Positions 1-8,033 of a stretch of 64,000 bases of DNA are shown piece after piece. Source of the stretch: Streptomyces vilmorinianum. Lineage in GTDB: Bacteria > Actinomycetota > Actinomycetes > Streptomycetales > Streptomycetaceae. Position 1 is the first letter of the stretch. Each line of letters opens with the position of its first letter. The DNA is taken from positions 3,056,001 through 3,120,000 of the forward strand of contig NZ_CP040244.1 of NCBI RefSeq assembly GCF_005517195.1, given 5' to 3'. The notes below the pieces were generated by a model, which saw only the letters and a program-made list of their open reading frames with translations, had not been told where the DNA came from and searched no databases. The position numbers and the translations under genes were made by a program.

Positions 1-1
1 C

Positions 2-244
2 TTCGTCGGCCCGGCGGCCGTCGCTCTCGCGCAGCGCTACAACCTGGATCCGCGGGACGAGGGAGCCGCCGACCGGCGCGACGTCCTGTCGTCGGCCGAG
101 GGGGTCTGGGCCTGCACGCTGGTCGGCGAGTGCACCACGGCCTGCCCCAAAGGGGTCGACCCGGCGGGTGCCATCCAGCGCTACAAGCTGACGGCGGCCA
201 CACAGTCGCTCAAGGACCTCCTGTGGCCCCGGGGCGCGCGATGA
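2..244 (+). CDS. frdB: Fumarate reductase/succinate dehydrogenase iron-sulfur subunit, C-terminal part
   Basis: The gene enters the window already open; the visible 80 residues are the C-terminal end of an iron-sulfur subunit that passes electrons between the flavoprotein and the membrane quinone site. The Cys cluster [17 protein letters not shown] fits the last [3Fe-4S]/[4Fe-4S] ligand motif of FrdB/SdhB. It overlaps the next gene by ATGA, and the next two genes are FrdC- and FrdD-like anchors, so a quinol:fumarate reductase of frdABCD type is more likely than a three-gene succinate dehydrogenase. The N-terminal ferredoxin domain and FrdA lie outside the window. Confidence 0.88.
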   Translation, partial: FVGPAAVALAQRYNLDPRDEGAADRRDVLSSAEGVWACTLVGECTTACPKGVDPAGAIQRYKLTAATQSLKDLLWPRGAR

Positions 245-642
245 GCGGGACACCACGGCCGGCCCTGTACCGCAAGCCCGTCCCCACCTTCTGGTGGCTG
301 GGGCGCCGCGCCTATCTCGTCTTCGTGCTGCGGGAGCTCAGCAGCGTCTTCGTCGCCTGGTTCGTCGTGTTCCTGCTGCTCATGGTCGGCGCGATCGCCG
401 ACGGCAAGGGCGCGTACGAGCGGTTCCAGGACTGGAGCGACAACTGGTGGATGATCCTGCTCAACACGATCGCCCTGCTCTTCGTCCTGCTGCACACCCT
501 CACGTGGTTCAACCTGGCACCGCGCGCCCTGGTGGTACGACTGCGCGGCCGCCGCGTCCGGCCGCGTTCGATCGTGGCACTGCACTACCTGCTGTGGGCG
601 CTGCTGACGGCGGCCACGGCGTGGCTGATCCTGGAGGGGTAG
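241..642 (+). CDS. frdC: Fumarate reductase membrane anchor subunit C
   Basis: 133-residue membrane protein, one of the two small anchors that bind quinol and hold the FrdAB head on the cytoplasmic membrane. It opens with [20 protein letters not shown], typical of FrdC N-termini, followed by three hydrophobic segments at about residues 28-50, 65-90 and 110-130. The ATG lies inside the stop of frdB (ATGA), showing translational coupling, and frdD begins 5 bases after its stop. The length matches FrdC (about 130 aa). Assignment rests on sequence style and gene order. Confidence 0.87.
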   Translation: MSGTPRPALYRKPVPTFWWLGRRAYLVFVLRELSSVFVAWFVVFLLLMVGAIADGKGAYERFQDWSDNWWMILLNTIALLFVLLHTLTWFNLAPRALVVRLRGRRVRPRSIVALHYLLWALLTAATAWLILEG

Positions 643-646
643 GGCG

Positions 647-997
647 ATGGGCAGGAAATCGCCGGAACCGCTGATGTGGCTGCTGTTCAGCGCGGGAGGA
701 ATGGCCGCCGCGCTTCTGGTCCCGGTCCTGCTGTTCCTGTTCGGTATCGCCTTTCCTCTGGGCTGGCTCGGGGACCCCGGTCACGCGCATCTGCTCTCCG
801 TGCTGCGTCACCCCCTCACCAAAGCGATTCTCTTCGCGTTGTGCGTCCTCTGCTTCTTCCACTGGGCGCATCGCTTCCGCTACACGCTGTACGACGGCCT
901 GCGGCTGAAGAAGCTGAGCAAGGCGATCATCGTCTTCTGCTACGGAGGCGCCGTCCTGGGGTCGGTCGCGGCCGGGTTCGTGGTGTTCCGGGTCTGA
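647..997 (+). CDS. frdD: Fumarate reductase membrane anchor subunit D
   Basis: 116-residue hydrophobic protein with three predicted membrane helices (about residues 10-35, 55-75, 90-114). The second segment carries HWAHRFRYTLYDGL, like the quinol/heme-side region of FrdD proteins. It is the last gene of the operon; a stem-loop follows 15 bases after the stop. Together with FrdC it forms the membrane domain of a fumarate reductase, an enzyme used when oxygen is scarce. Confidence 0.87.
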   Translation: MGRKSPEPLMWLLFSAGGMAAALLVPVLLFLFGIAFPLGWLGDPGHAHLLSVLRHPLTKAILFALCVLCFFHWAHRFRYTLYDGLRLKKLSKAIIVFCYGGAVLGSVAAGFVVFRV

Positions 998-1392
998 CGT
1001 GAAGAAGCCGCACGAACTCTGTGAGGAGTTCGGGTCGCACTCGCGCCTATTCGGTCGGCGAATTCCTCATAACCGTGCGGGGAGCGGCTTGTCGCATCAT
1101 GCGAACTCATCGGTAACTCGCGACGAAACCCGAGGTCCTGGCCATGCACCGCGCTGACCAGGCAGAACTCTGTGCGGTGGTGACGGCCGGAGACGCATTC
1201 ATGGATTTACGCGGGCGGGGTATGGTCGAGCCCGCTCGCACGCCTGGGTGCCCGTCAAGTGCGGCATATACCACCACCTTTGAAGGAGTGGGCGTGAATC
1301 ACCGGTAATTCCGAAAGGGAGAGGGAAAACGGGGCACACTCGGACCCCACGTGCGAAGACCGACCGAATGATGTTCGAGGCGAGGCGAACCG
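998..1392 (+). other. 395-bp intergenic region before the flavohemoglobin gene
   Basis: Apart from the stem-loop, no convincing gene is present. At 1294-1308 there is a four-codon frame (GTG AAT CAC CGG TAA) preceded by a good Shine-Dalgarno AAGGAG at 1283-1288. That ribosome site can partly pair with CCACCACCTT just upstream (1271-1280). It could be a tiny leader peptide, but four codons is very short and chance is likely. The region presumably holds the flavohemoglobin promoter; I see no clear -35/-10 pair. Confidence 0.4.
1013..1032 (+). terminator. Probable terminator stem-loop after frdD
   Basis: CGAACTC and GAGTTCG form a 7-bp perfect stem around a 6-base loop just after the frdD stop. 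There is no T-run, as is common in high-GC actinobacteria. Confidence 0.5.
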
Positions 1393-2724
1393 ATGAATGC
1401 TCCGACCACCACGTCGGCCGACGGCTGGTTCGGGCGAGACCCGAGCGGGGGAACGACCGGGACCGGGCAGGATCACCAGGGGGCACAGGGGGCACAGGGG
1501 GCACAGGGGGCACAGGAGGCCCCGGAGGTCCGGGAGGCCCGGGAGGATGGGGCGGACCGAATACCCGGCGGCCCTGTCACAGCGAGACGCCCCGAGGACA
1601 CCTCCGACGCCGCTCTCCTGCGCCGCACCATGGCCGAGATCGAGCCGATCGCCGACAAGGTCACCTCGTACTTCTACGCCCTGCTCTTCCTCCGCCACCC
1701 CGACCTGCGCGCCCTCTTCCCCGCCGCGATGGACACCCAGCGCGACCGCCTCTTCAAGGCACTGCTCACCGCCGCGACCCATGCGGACGACCCGGCCACC
1801 CTGACCGCGTACCTCTCCCACCTCGGCCGCGGGCACCGGAAGTACGGCACCCTTCCCGAGCACTATCCGGCCGTGGGGGAGTGCCTCATCGGCGCCCTCT
1901 CCCGCTACGCGCCGCAGAGCTGGGGGCCGAGGACCGAGGCCGCCTGGGTGGGCGCCTACACCGCGATCTCCCAGATCATGATCGACGCCGCCGCCCAGGA
2001 CGAGCTGCGTGCGCCCGCCTGGTGGCACGCGGAGGTGGTCGCCCATGACATGCGTACCAGGGACGTCGCGGTCGTGACGTTCCGGCCGGACCAGCCCTAT
2101 CCCTTCCTCGCCGGGCAGTACGCCGCGCTGGAGACCCCCTGGTGGCCGCGCGTCTGGCGGCACTACTCCTTCGCTTCCGCGCCCCGCTCCGACGGGCTGC
2201 TCTCCTTCCACGTGAAGGCCGTTCCGGCGGGCTGGGTCTCCAACGCCCTCGTGCACCGCGCCCGCCCGGGAGACGTGATCCGTCTCGGTCCACCCGCCGG
2301 ATCGATGACCGTGGACCACACCACCGACAACGGGCTGCTGTGTCTCGGCGGCGGCACCGGAATCGCGCCCATCAAAGCCATGGTCGAGGACGTGGCGCGG
2401 CACGGCCACCGCCGTTCCGTCCAGGTGTTCTACGGAGCCCGCCGGGACCACGACCTGTACGACATCGACACCATGCTCCGCATGCAGCAGTCGCACCCCT
2501 GGCTCTCGGTCCGTCCGGTCGTCGACGACGGCCCCGTCGGCAACCTGTGCGGCCGGCTCCCGGATGCCGTGTGCCAGTACGGCCCGTGGCACACCTACGA
2601 CGCGTATCTGTCCGGCCCGCCCGGCATGATCCGCCGCAGCGTCGACACCCTGGTGGGCATCGGCATCCCCACCTCCCGCATACGGCACGACTCCATCGAG
2701 GAACTGGTCGGGGCAAGGAATTGA
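1393..2724 (+). CDS. Flavohemoglobin (globin plus ferredoxin-reductase type FAD/NAD domain)
   Basis: 443-residue cytoplasmic flavohemoprotein of the Hmp family, which oxidises nitric oxide to nitrate using O2 and NAD(P)H. The globin domain spans about residues 75-205: VTSYFYALLF holds the B10-type Tyr and LGRGHRKYG the proximal heme His. The reductase part follows, with FAD motif RHYSFASAP and NAD motif LCLGGGTGIAPIKAM, ending with YLSGPPGMI. Unusual is a ~70-residue N-terminal extension rich in Gly, Gln and Glu, encoded by 9-bp tandem repeats; translation could also start later, for example at the Met of MAEIEP. The PPOX gene downstream overlaps its stop. Confidence 0.88.
   Translation: MNAPTTTSADGWFGRDPSGGTTGTGQDHQGAQGAQGAQGAQEAPEVREAREDGADRIPGGPVTARRPEDTSDAALLRRTMAEIEPIADKVTSYFYALLFLRHPDLRALFPAAMDTQRDRLFKALLTAATHADDPATLTAYLSHLGRGHRKYGTLPEHYPAVGECLIGALSRYAPQSWGPRTEAAWVGAYTAISQIMIDAAAQDELRAPAWWHAEVVAHDMRTRDVAVVTFRPDQPYPFLAGQYAALETPWWPRVWRHYSFASAPRSDGLLSFHVKAVPAGWVSNALVHRARPGDVIRLGPPAGSMTVDHTTDNGLLCLGGGTGIAPIKAMVEDVARHGHRRSVQVFYGARRDHDLYDIDTMLRMQQSHPWLSVRPVVDDGPVGNLCGRLPDAVCQYGPWHTYDAYLSGPPGMIRRSVDTLVGIGIPTSRIRHDSIEELVGARN
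1479..1514 (+). repeat. Four 9-bp tandem repeats inside the flavohemoglobin gene
   Basis: The unit GGGGGCACA recurs four times in frame and encodes GAQ repeats in the N-terminal linker. Copy number can change without shifting the frame. Confidence 0.85.
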
Positions 2725-3545
2725 GCACATTCGAACAGACCGGGCAGCGGCAGCGGCAGGGGACGCGGCAGGGGACGCCGGCACGCACCACCCGCCCGGG
2801 CAGCGACGGCGAACATCTGGTCCAGCAGCGCACGGGCACCACCGAGCGCGCCGACACGTTCTACGCCGAGCAGGTCCTCGACCGGCTCAACACCCGGATG
2901 CGGGAGTTCGTGGCACGACAGGAGATGTTCTTCCTGGCGACCGCCGACGGCGACGGCGAGTGCGACAACACCTTCCGCGCCGGCCCGCCCGGCTTCCTGC
3001 ACGTCCTGGACGACCGGACCCTCGCCTACCCCGAGTACCGGGGCAACGGCGTCCAGGCCAGCCTCGGCAACATCGAGGAGAACCCCCACGTCGGCATCCT
3101 GATGGTGGACTTCCTCCGGGACCGCATCGGTCTCCACGTCAACGGCAGGGCACGGATCGTGGCCGACGCCGACATGCGCCGCGCCCATGCCGGGCTCGCG
3201 ATCGACCCCGTGCCCGGCCGCCGTGCCCAGGCGTGGGTGGAGATCGCCGTGGAGGAGGCGTACATCCACTGCGCCAAGCACATCCCGCACCTGCAGAAGG
3301 TGCCGCCGCGCGGCCCCGGCCGCGCGTGGGGAACGGACGACCACAGGCGCAAGGGCGGCGACTTCTTCGGAGCCGCTGCCGAGGCGCCCGAGCGAGGTCC
3401 GTACCTTCCGCCGCCCCGCGCGGACGCGGCGACATGGCGGGCCGAGGCCGAGAAGGCGCTGGAGAAGGCCGAGCGGCGCGCGGCCGAGGCCGAGTCCGAG
3501 GAGCAGGCGTTCGGCGGCTGGTTCAACAGAGGCGCGTCCGTATGA
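2721..3545 (+). CDS. Pyridoxamine 5'-phosphate oxidase-fold protein
   Basis: About 274 residues with an FMN-binding split-barrel core at about residues 50-180. Blocks such as EMFFLATADGDGE, NTFRAGPPGFLHVLD and NPHVGILMVDF are typical of the broad PPOX/FMN-reductase group. The C-terminal 70 residues are charged and probably coiled (EAEKALEKAERRAAEAESEE). A TTG at 2721 overlaps the flavohemoglobin stop (ATTGA) and gives STFEQTGQ; the AAGGAA before it is very close, so the start is uncertain and Met60 is an alternative. The pairing suggests a role in NO or oxidative-stress chemistry; the substrate is unknown. Confidence 0.8.
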   Translation: MSTFEQTGQRQRQGTRQGTPARTTRPGSDGEHLVQQRTGTTERADTFYAEQVLDRLNTRMREFVARQEMFFLATADGDGECDNTFRAGPPGFLHVLDDRTLAYPEYRGNGVQASLGNIEENPHVGILMVDFLRDRIGLHVNGRARIVADADMRRAHAGLAIDPVPGRRAQAWVEIAVEEAYIHCAKHIPHLQKVPPRGPGRAWGTDDHRRKGGDFFGAAAEAPERGPYLPPPRADAATWRAEAEKALEKAERRAAEAESEEQAFGGWFNRGASV

Positions 3546-3548
3546 GCC

Positions 3549-3580
3549 GGCGGCGATGTGCCGTCGCGCACATCGCCGCC
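3549..3580. terminator. Bidirectional terminator between convergent genes
   Basis: GGCGGCGATGTG (3549-3560) pairs perfectly with CACATCGCCGCC (3569-3580) around an 8-base loop, exactly between the PPOX stop and the phytase stop. Confidence 0.85.
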
Positions 3581-3594
3581 GTCGCGCCCTTGGA

Positions 3595-4911
3595 TCAGTC
3601 GGCGTCCCGCGGGTCGAACGACGTGGTGTCGGTGGTCAGCGGCTCGGGGAACGCGCCGGCCACGGCCTCCCACCGCGTCAGCTTGAAGTTGGTCGCTTCC
3701 CTGTCCCCGTCCGCCGGGGTGGCCTCACCGTCGTGGGTGATCAGCAGCCCCTGAGGGAAGGCCCTGCCCAGGGGGACGTTGACCACGGTGGAGCCGTCCG
3801 AGTGCTGCACTCCGTCCGTGGCCGTGCTGTCGACGACGGCGAAGGAACCGACGTAGTCGTTGTCGCCCTCCCGCTCGTACACGGCGAAGGTGTCGTCCCC
3901 CTGGCTGGAGGCGAGCACATAGCCGGCTCCGTCGGCGCCGTGGTAGACGGTGACGCCCTCGGCGTCGGCGCTCAGGTTCTCGCCGCCGAAGCCGGGATCG
4001 TTGTCGGTGTCGAGGACGCACTCCTCCTCCTCGGCGTCGTACGTCCACGGCGTGCCGAACTCACGGACCCGGTCCTTCAGCTCCGGGGTCTCGAACTCCT
4101 CGTCGTCGAGCTCGATGCGCCAGAGGCCCACGGCCTCCTGGGCGGCGTAGAGGACGTGCTCCTCCTGGTCGACCGCCATGCCCTCGACCTGCGGGCGCTC
4201 CCCCGGGTCGGCGCACGGCGCCCAGCTCGTTCCGTCGGGCAGGGCGAAGGTGCGGGGCAGGTCGAGGGTGTCCTCCGTCTTGTAGCCCACCCGCCCGTCA
4301 CGGTCCTCCAGCTCCAGGAGTCGCAGGCGGGTCTCCTCCCGCTGCGACACCACGACGTACGCGTCGTCGTCGTCGCTGAACGCGGCGAGGCCGTATGCCG
4401 TGCGCTGATCGTCCACGTCGGACTCGGTCGCGGCGAAGACCGGCTCGACGTCCGGCGCGGTCACGTCCCGCAGCGGCGGCCTCCCCGCCGCGACGGCGGC
4501 GGGGTCGATCGCGAACGCCCGGATCCGGTCACGGCCCCGGTCGCTCACGAGGGCCAGGTCCGTCCTCCTGCCGTCCAGCTCGAAACCGTAGACGACGTCG
4601 ACGTTGTTGAACCGGCCCGGGGCGGCCTCCTCGGTGGGAGCCTTCGGCGCGGCGATGTGCTGCAGGCGCCTGCCGTCGAGACCGTAGACATCGAGCCCGG
4701 CCTCCTTCAGCGTGCCGATCACGAGGCTGCGGCCAGGGTGGTCGGGGTCGACCCAGACGGCGGGATCATCGGCATTGGCGTGACCACCGGCCTCGTCGTC
4801 GTGGACGGCGGGCGTCTCCACGCGCGCGGTGACGGATACCGGGTCGTGTGCGAAGGCTCCGGTCACCATCACGAGCGCGGCGGCCAGAGCGGTCAGAGCG
4901 GAAGCGCTCAC
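3595..4911 (-). CDS. Secreted beta-propeller phytase
   Basis: 438-residue exported phytase that releases phosphate from phytic acid outside the cell. The GTG at 4911 has a strong GAGGAG four bases upstream and gives a clean signal peptide, SASALTALAAALVMVTGAFA, cleaved before HDP. The family signature NADDPAVWVDP, many Asp-rich loops (likely calcium sites), VSDRGRDRIRAF and AQEAVGLWRI fit the six-bladed 3-phytase fold; length is normal. An in-frame upstream start (4989) exists but would bury the signal peptide. It is a single-gene unit convergent with the PPOX gene. I saw no obvious PHO box. Confidence 0.9.
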   Translation of the reverse strand: MSASALTALAAALVMVTGAFAHDPVSVTARVETPAVHDDEAGGHANADDPAVWVDPDHPGRSLVIGTLKEAGLDVYGLDGRRLQHIAAPKAPTEEAAPGRFNNVDVVYGFELDGRRTDLALVSDRGRDRIRAFAIDPAAVAAGRPPLRDVTAPDVEPVFAATESDVDDQRTAYGLAAFSDDDDAYVVVSQREETRLRLLELEDRDGRVGYKTEDTLDLPRTFALPDGTSWAPCADPGERPQVEGMAVDQEEHVLYAAQEAVGLWRIELDDEEFETPELKDRVREFGTPWTYDAEEEECVLDTDNDPGFGGENLSADAEGVTVYHGADGAGYVLASSQGDDTFAVYEREGDNDYVGSFAVVDSTATDGVQHSDGSTVVNVPLGRAFPQGLLITHDGEATPADGDREATNFKLTRWEAVAGAFPEPLTTDTTSFDPRDAD

Positions 4912-5030
4912 GGTACTCCTCAGTAGCGTTGCGGACCCGTGAGACGTTAGGGGCGGCGGGTGTAGTCGGCCGGACGCCGTGGTGAACACCGGATGGCCCG
5001 TCAGTTCCGCGTGCCCGGTGGGATGTCCGC

Positions 5031-5936
5031 CTACAGAGGTTGCTCCGTCCCGTCCGTACCGGGCGTGGCCGGGATGTCCAGCATGGTGAGGAAGGCGGTC
5101 GCCGCGGGGGTGCGGCCGGCGCGGCTCCAGATGACGTACTCGACGCGGGCCGGCGCGTCGGTGACCTCGATGGTGGTCACGCCGGTGAGCTGACGTACGT
5201 ACGCGGAGGGGAGCATGGCGATGCCGAGGCCCTGTCCGACCAGTCGCGCCAGGAAGTCCGCGTTGGTCACCTCGAACGCGACGTCGCGGCTGAGGCCGGC
5301 GGCCGAGAAGGCCTGGTCGGACTGGACACGTCCGGCCGTCTGGGCCGGCAGGTCCACGAACACCTCGCAGGAGAGCCGGCGAAGGTCGACCGCCTCCTCC
5401 TCGGCGAGGGGGTGGTCCGGTGCGACCACGGCGACGAGCCGGTCGCGGGCGAGTTCACGGGCGGCGACACCTCGCGGGCGCGCCGTGGTCGGCAGCCCGA
5501 GGAAGGCCACGTCGACGGCGCCCTCCCTGACCTGCTCGGCGAGCTCCTCGCTCGCGCCCACGCGCAGGCCGATGCGCACGTCCGGGTACTGCCGGTGGAA
5601 GCCACGCAGGGCGCCGGGGATGTCGACCGCGGCGACGCTCGGGATCAGGCCCACGGCGAGCCGTCCGCGTACCTCGCCGACGGCCGCGGCGACCTCGGCG
5701 ACCGCCCGCTCGGCGGCGTCCAGACACTGACGGGCGGCGGGGAGGAACGCCGCACCGGCCGGTGTCAGCCGCACCCGGCGGCTGGTGCGCTCGAAGAGCC
5801 GCGCGCCCAGTTCCCGTTCCAGGCGCGCGATTTGGTGGCTGAGCGCGGACTGGACGACGAGACACCGTTCGGCGGCCCGGGTGAAGCTGTTCGTCTCGGC
5901 GACGGCGACGACGTAGCGCATCTGCTGGAGCTCCAT
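5031..5936 (-). CDS. LysR-family transcriptional regulator
   Basis: 301 residues: N-terminal winged helix (MRYVVAVAETNSFTRAAERC, then QSALSHQIARLERELGARLF) at about residues 5-60, a linker helix, and a periplasmic-binding-protein-like effector domain from about residue 90. I chose the ATG at 5936 because the protein then starts MELQQMRY, the usual LysR N-terminus. It is divergent from an EamA transporter with a palindromic site between them, so it probably controls that transporter and itself. The effector is unknown. Confidence 0.9.
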   Translation of the reverse strand: MELQQMRYVVAVAETNSFTRAAERCLVVQSALSHQIARLERELGARLFERTSRRVRLTPAGAAFLPAARQCLDAAERAVAEVAAAVGEVRGRLAVGLIPSVAAVDIPGALRGFHRQYPDVRIGLRVGASEELAEQVREGAVDVAFLGLPTTARPRGVAARELARDRLVAVVAPDHPLAEEEAVDLRRLSCEVFVDLPAQTAGRVQSDQAFSAAGLSRDVAFEVTNADFLARLVGQGLGIAMLPSAYVRQLTGVTTIEVTDAPARVEYVIWSRAGRTPAATAFLTMLDIPATPGTDGTEQPL

Positions 5937-5938
5937 GG

Positions 5939-5961
5939 ATCCATCGTGTATCGCGATGGAT
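5939..5961. promoter_or_regulatory. LysR-type operator between lysR and the EamA gene
   Basis: A perfect 8-bp inverted repeat, ATCCATCG - 7 bases - CGATGGAT. It contains the T-N11-A pattern (ATC-N9-GAT) of LysR regulator boxes and lies directly upstream of the lysR start and about 55 bases before the transporter start. Confidence 0.7.
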
Positions 5962-6016
5962 GAACTGACAAACATGTGTTGGACTCATCGATCACGCTCG
6001 GCCGAGACTGCGAGTC

Positions 6017-6928
6017 ATGACAAGTCCAGCAGCACAGAGGGTTCTTGGCGGTGCCGGCAGCGGTGTTCCCCGTGGAAATCCGTCGCGTACGGTCCTGACG
6101 GCGTTCGCTCCCGCGGCCTGGGGCACGACGTACGTCGTCACCACCGAGCTTCTCCCGCCGGGGCACCCCCTGTTCGCGGGACTCCTGCGTGCGCTGCCCG
6201 CCGGTCTGATCGCGCTGGCGATCGCCCGGACGCTGCCGCGCGGAGCGTGGTGGGGGAAGGCCGCGGCGCTCGGCGTGCTGAACATCGGACTGCTCTTCCC
6301 GCTGCTGTTCATCGCGGCCGAACGTCTGCCGGGAGGCGTTGCCGGTACCTTGGCGGCGGCCCAGCCGCTCATGGTCGCCGTCCTGGCCGTGGCGGTCCTC
6401 CGCGAGCGCCTGTCCGCCCGGCGCCTCGCCTGGGGGCTGATCGGCGTGGTCGGCGTCGGCCTGGTGGTGATCGGTCCGAAGGCGGCGTTCGACGCCGTCG
6501 GAGTGGTCGCGGGCCTCGGCAGCGCGGCCACCATGGCGCTCGGCGTGACGCTCACCAAGCGCTGGGGACATCCCGCCGAAGCCGGCCCCACCGCCTTCGC
6601 CGGATGGCAACTCACCGCAGGAGGCCTGTTCCTGGTCCCCGTCACCCTTCTCGTCGAGGGGGCTCCTCCCGCCGTCGACCTGAGCGCCGCTCTCGGCTAC
6701 CTGTGGCTCGGTCTGGTCGGCGGTCTGCTCTCCTTCGTCCTGTGGTTCCGCGGCATCACCACCCTGCCCGTCACCTCCGTCGCGGTTCTCGTCCTGCTCT
6801 CGCCGCTGGTCGCCGCGGCTCTCGGCGCCGTCCTGCTCGACCAGACCCTCGGCCCGGTTCAACTGGTGGGGTTCGGCCTCGCTCTCGCCGCGATCGTCGC
6901 GGGACAGCTGCCCGCACCCACCCGCTGA
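6017..6928 (+). CDS. EamA/DMT-family drug/metabolite exporter
   Basis: 303-residue membrane protein with ten hydrophobic segments arranged as two EamA repeats (about residues 25-155 and 165-300). FAPAAWGTTYVVTTELLPPG and the second-half GYLWLGLVGGLLSFVLWFRG are characteristic of DMT exporters such as RhtA/YedA. Divergent from the LysR gene with a shared operator, which suggests regulated efflux of a small metabolite. The substrate cannot be read from sequence. Confidence 0.88.
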   Translation: MTSPAAQRVLGGAGSGVPRGNPSRTVLTAFAPAAWGTTYVVTTELLPPGHPLFAGLLRALPAGLIALAIARTLPRGAWWGKAAALGVLNIGLLFPLLFIAAERLPGGVAGTLAAAQPLMVAVLAVAVLRERLSARRLAWGLIGVVGVGLVVIGPKAAFDAVGVVAGLGSAATMALGVTLTKRWGHPAEAGPTAFAGWQLTAGGLFLVPVTLLVEGAPPAVDLSAALGYLWLGLVGGLLSFVLWFRGITTLPVTSVAVLVLLSPLVAAALGAVLLDQTLGPVQLVGFGLALAAIVAGQLPAPTR

Positions 6929-7072
6929 CGCGGCTCCCCGCCGTCGAGGTGCGGCGGGGCACGAACGCGCGTCGGCCACCCGGGTTGCGTCGCGGCCGGC
7001 ACAGGCCCATTCGGATTCCACCCGCCTGCGTGTGCGCGGCCGAGGCACGACCGCGCGCCGTACGGTGGGCTG

Positions 7073-7675
7073 ATGCGAGCCGTTCCGAGGTGGGCCCTGC
7101 TGTCGTCGGGGTGTGCCCCTGTCGTGTTGATCGGAGGCTGGTCGATCGCCGCGGCGCTGGAGGGGCCCGCCTACGATCCCGTCGCGCAGACGATCAGCGT
7201 CCTGGGGGCCTACGGGGCCGCGGGATTCTGGGTGATGACCGGAGCCTTCCTCGCCCTGGGCGTCTGCCACCTGCTGACCGCGTGGGGGCTGCGTCCCGCC
7301 GCGTTCGCCGGACGTGTGGCGCTGGGCGCCGGCGGCGTGGCCGCGTTCGTGGTGGCCATGCTCCCGGCGCCGAGCAGCGGGGGCTCCCTGCCCCACGGTT
7401 CGGTCGCCGTGGTCGGCTTCGCTCTCCTGGCGCTGTGGCCGGTGCTGGCTGCCGATCGCGACGGGGGAGCCGCCCCCTGGGGGCTGCGGCCCGTGCCCGC
7501 CGTCGCGGCGACCACTCTGATGAGCGTCGGCGCGGGCTGGTTCCTGATCGAGATGCACCGCGAGGGTGCCGCCGGCGTCGCCGAACGCCTGGTGACCTGC
7601 ATGCAGTCCCTGTGGCCCTTGGTGGTCGTCGCCTCCTGCCTCTGGCATCCCGACGACGACGCACCCCCTGAGTGA
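7073..7675 (+). CDS. DUF998 family membrane protein
   Basis: 200 residues with about six hydrophobic segments. The first loop, YDPVAQTISVLGAYGAAGFWVMT, matches the DUF998 signature (YDP.sqtIS.Lga). An integral membrane protein of unknown function that stands alone; its stop is followed after about 50 bp by an insertion sequence, which did not damage it. The 144-bp gap before it holds nothing I recognise. Confidence 0.8.
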   Translation: MRAVPRWALLSSGCAPVVLIGGWSIAAALEGPAYDPVAQTISVLGAYGAAGFWVMTGAFLALGVCHLLTAWGLRPAAFAGRVALGAGGVAAFVVAMLPAPSSGGSLPHGSVAVVGFALLALWPVLAADRDGGAAPWGLRPVPAVAATTLMSVGAGWFLIEMHREGAAGVAERLVTCMQSLWPLVVVASCLWHPDDDAPPE

Positions 7676-7724
7676 CCGGGGCGCTCCTGCCGGTGCCCAG
7701 GCTCCGGTGCCCAGGCGCCGGCGC

Positions 7725-7738
7725 CTAGGCCGTGTTTT
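7725..7738. repeat. Left IS end: CTAG target duplication plus terminal repeat
   Basis: CTAG followed by GCCGTGTTTT. The passenger gene reads through this repeat and uses the CTAG on the minus strand as its TAG stop. Confidence 0.85.
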
Positions 7739-8033
7739 GGGAAGCGCGGGCGGCCAGCCACTTGGTGAGGTCGCCCGCGATGCGGTCGGTGTCTGCCTCG
7801 ACGGTGACGTCGTGTTCGCGGCGGGTGGTGTCGCGGCGGACGACCTCGTATCCGCCCTCGTCCAGGACGGCGACGGAGGCGAACCAGACGGGGTCGTCCT
7901 GGTCGGGTTGGATCACGACGAACGTGTTGTCCGAGTCGTTCAGGTCACTGATCAGCATGAACAGGGTGTCCTCGGACGGGTCGTCGACGTGGTCGCCGTT
8001 CTCGCTGTCGGCGCAGTAGTACCTGGCGGCCAC
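7725..8033 (-). CDS. Small acidic passenger protein of the IS5 element
   Basis: 102 residues from a GTG at 8033 with GGGGAGGG upstream. It is strongly acidic (ENGDHVDDPSEDTLF, NDSDNTF, QPDQDDPVWF) and looks like a compact mixed alpha/beta protein with no signal or membrane segment. I do not recognise a family; small acidic immunity-type or inhibitor proteins look similar, but that is only resemblance. The last three residues (NTA) are encoded by the IS terminal repeat and its stop is the target duplication, so the C-terminus depends on the insertion site. It lies 71 bp after the transposase and may be cotranscribed. Confidence 0.65.
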   Translation of the reverse strand: MAARYYCADSENGDHVDDPSEDTLFMLISDLNDSDNTFVVIQPDQDDPVWFASVAVLDEGGYEVVRRDTTRREHDVTVEADTDRIAGDLTKWLAARASQNTA

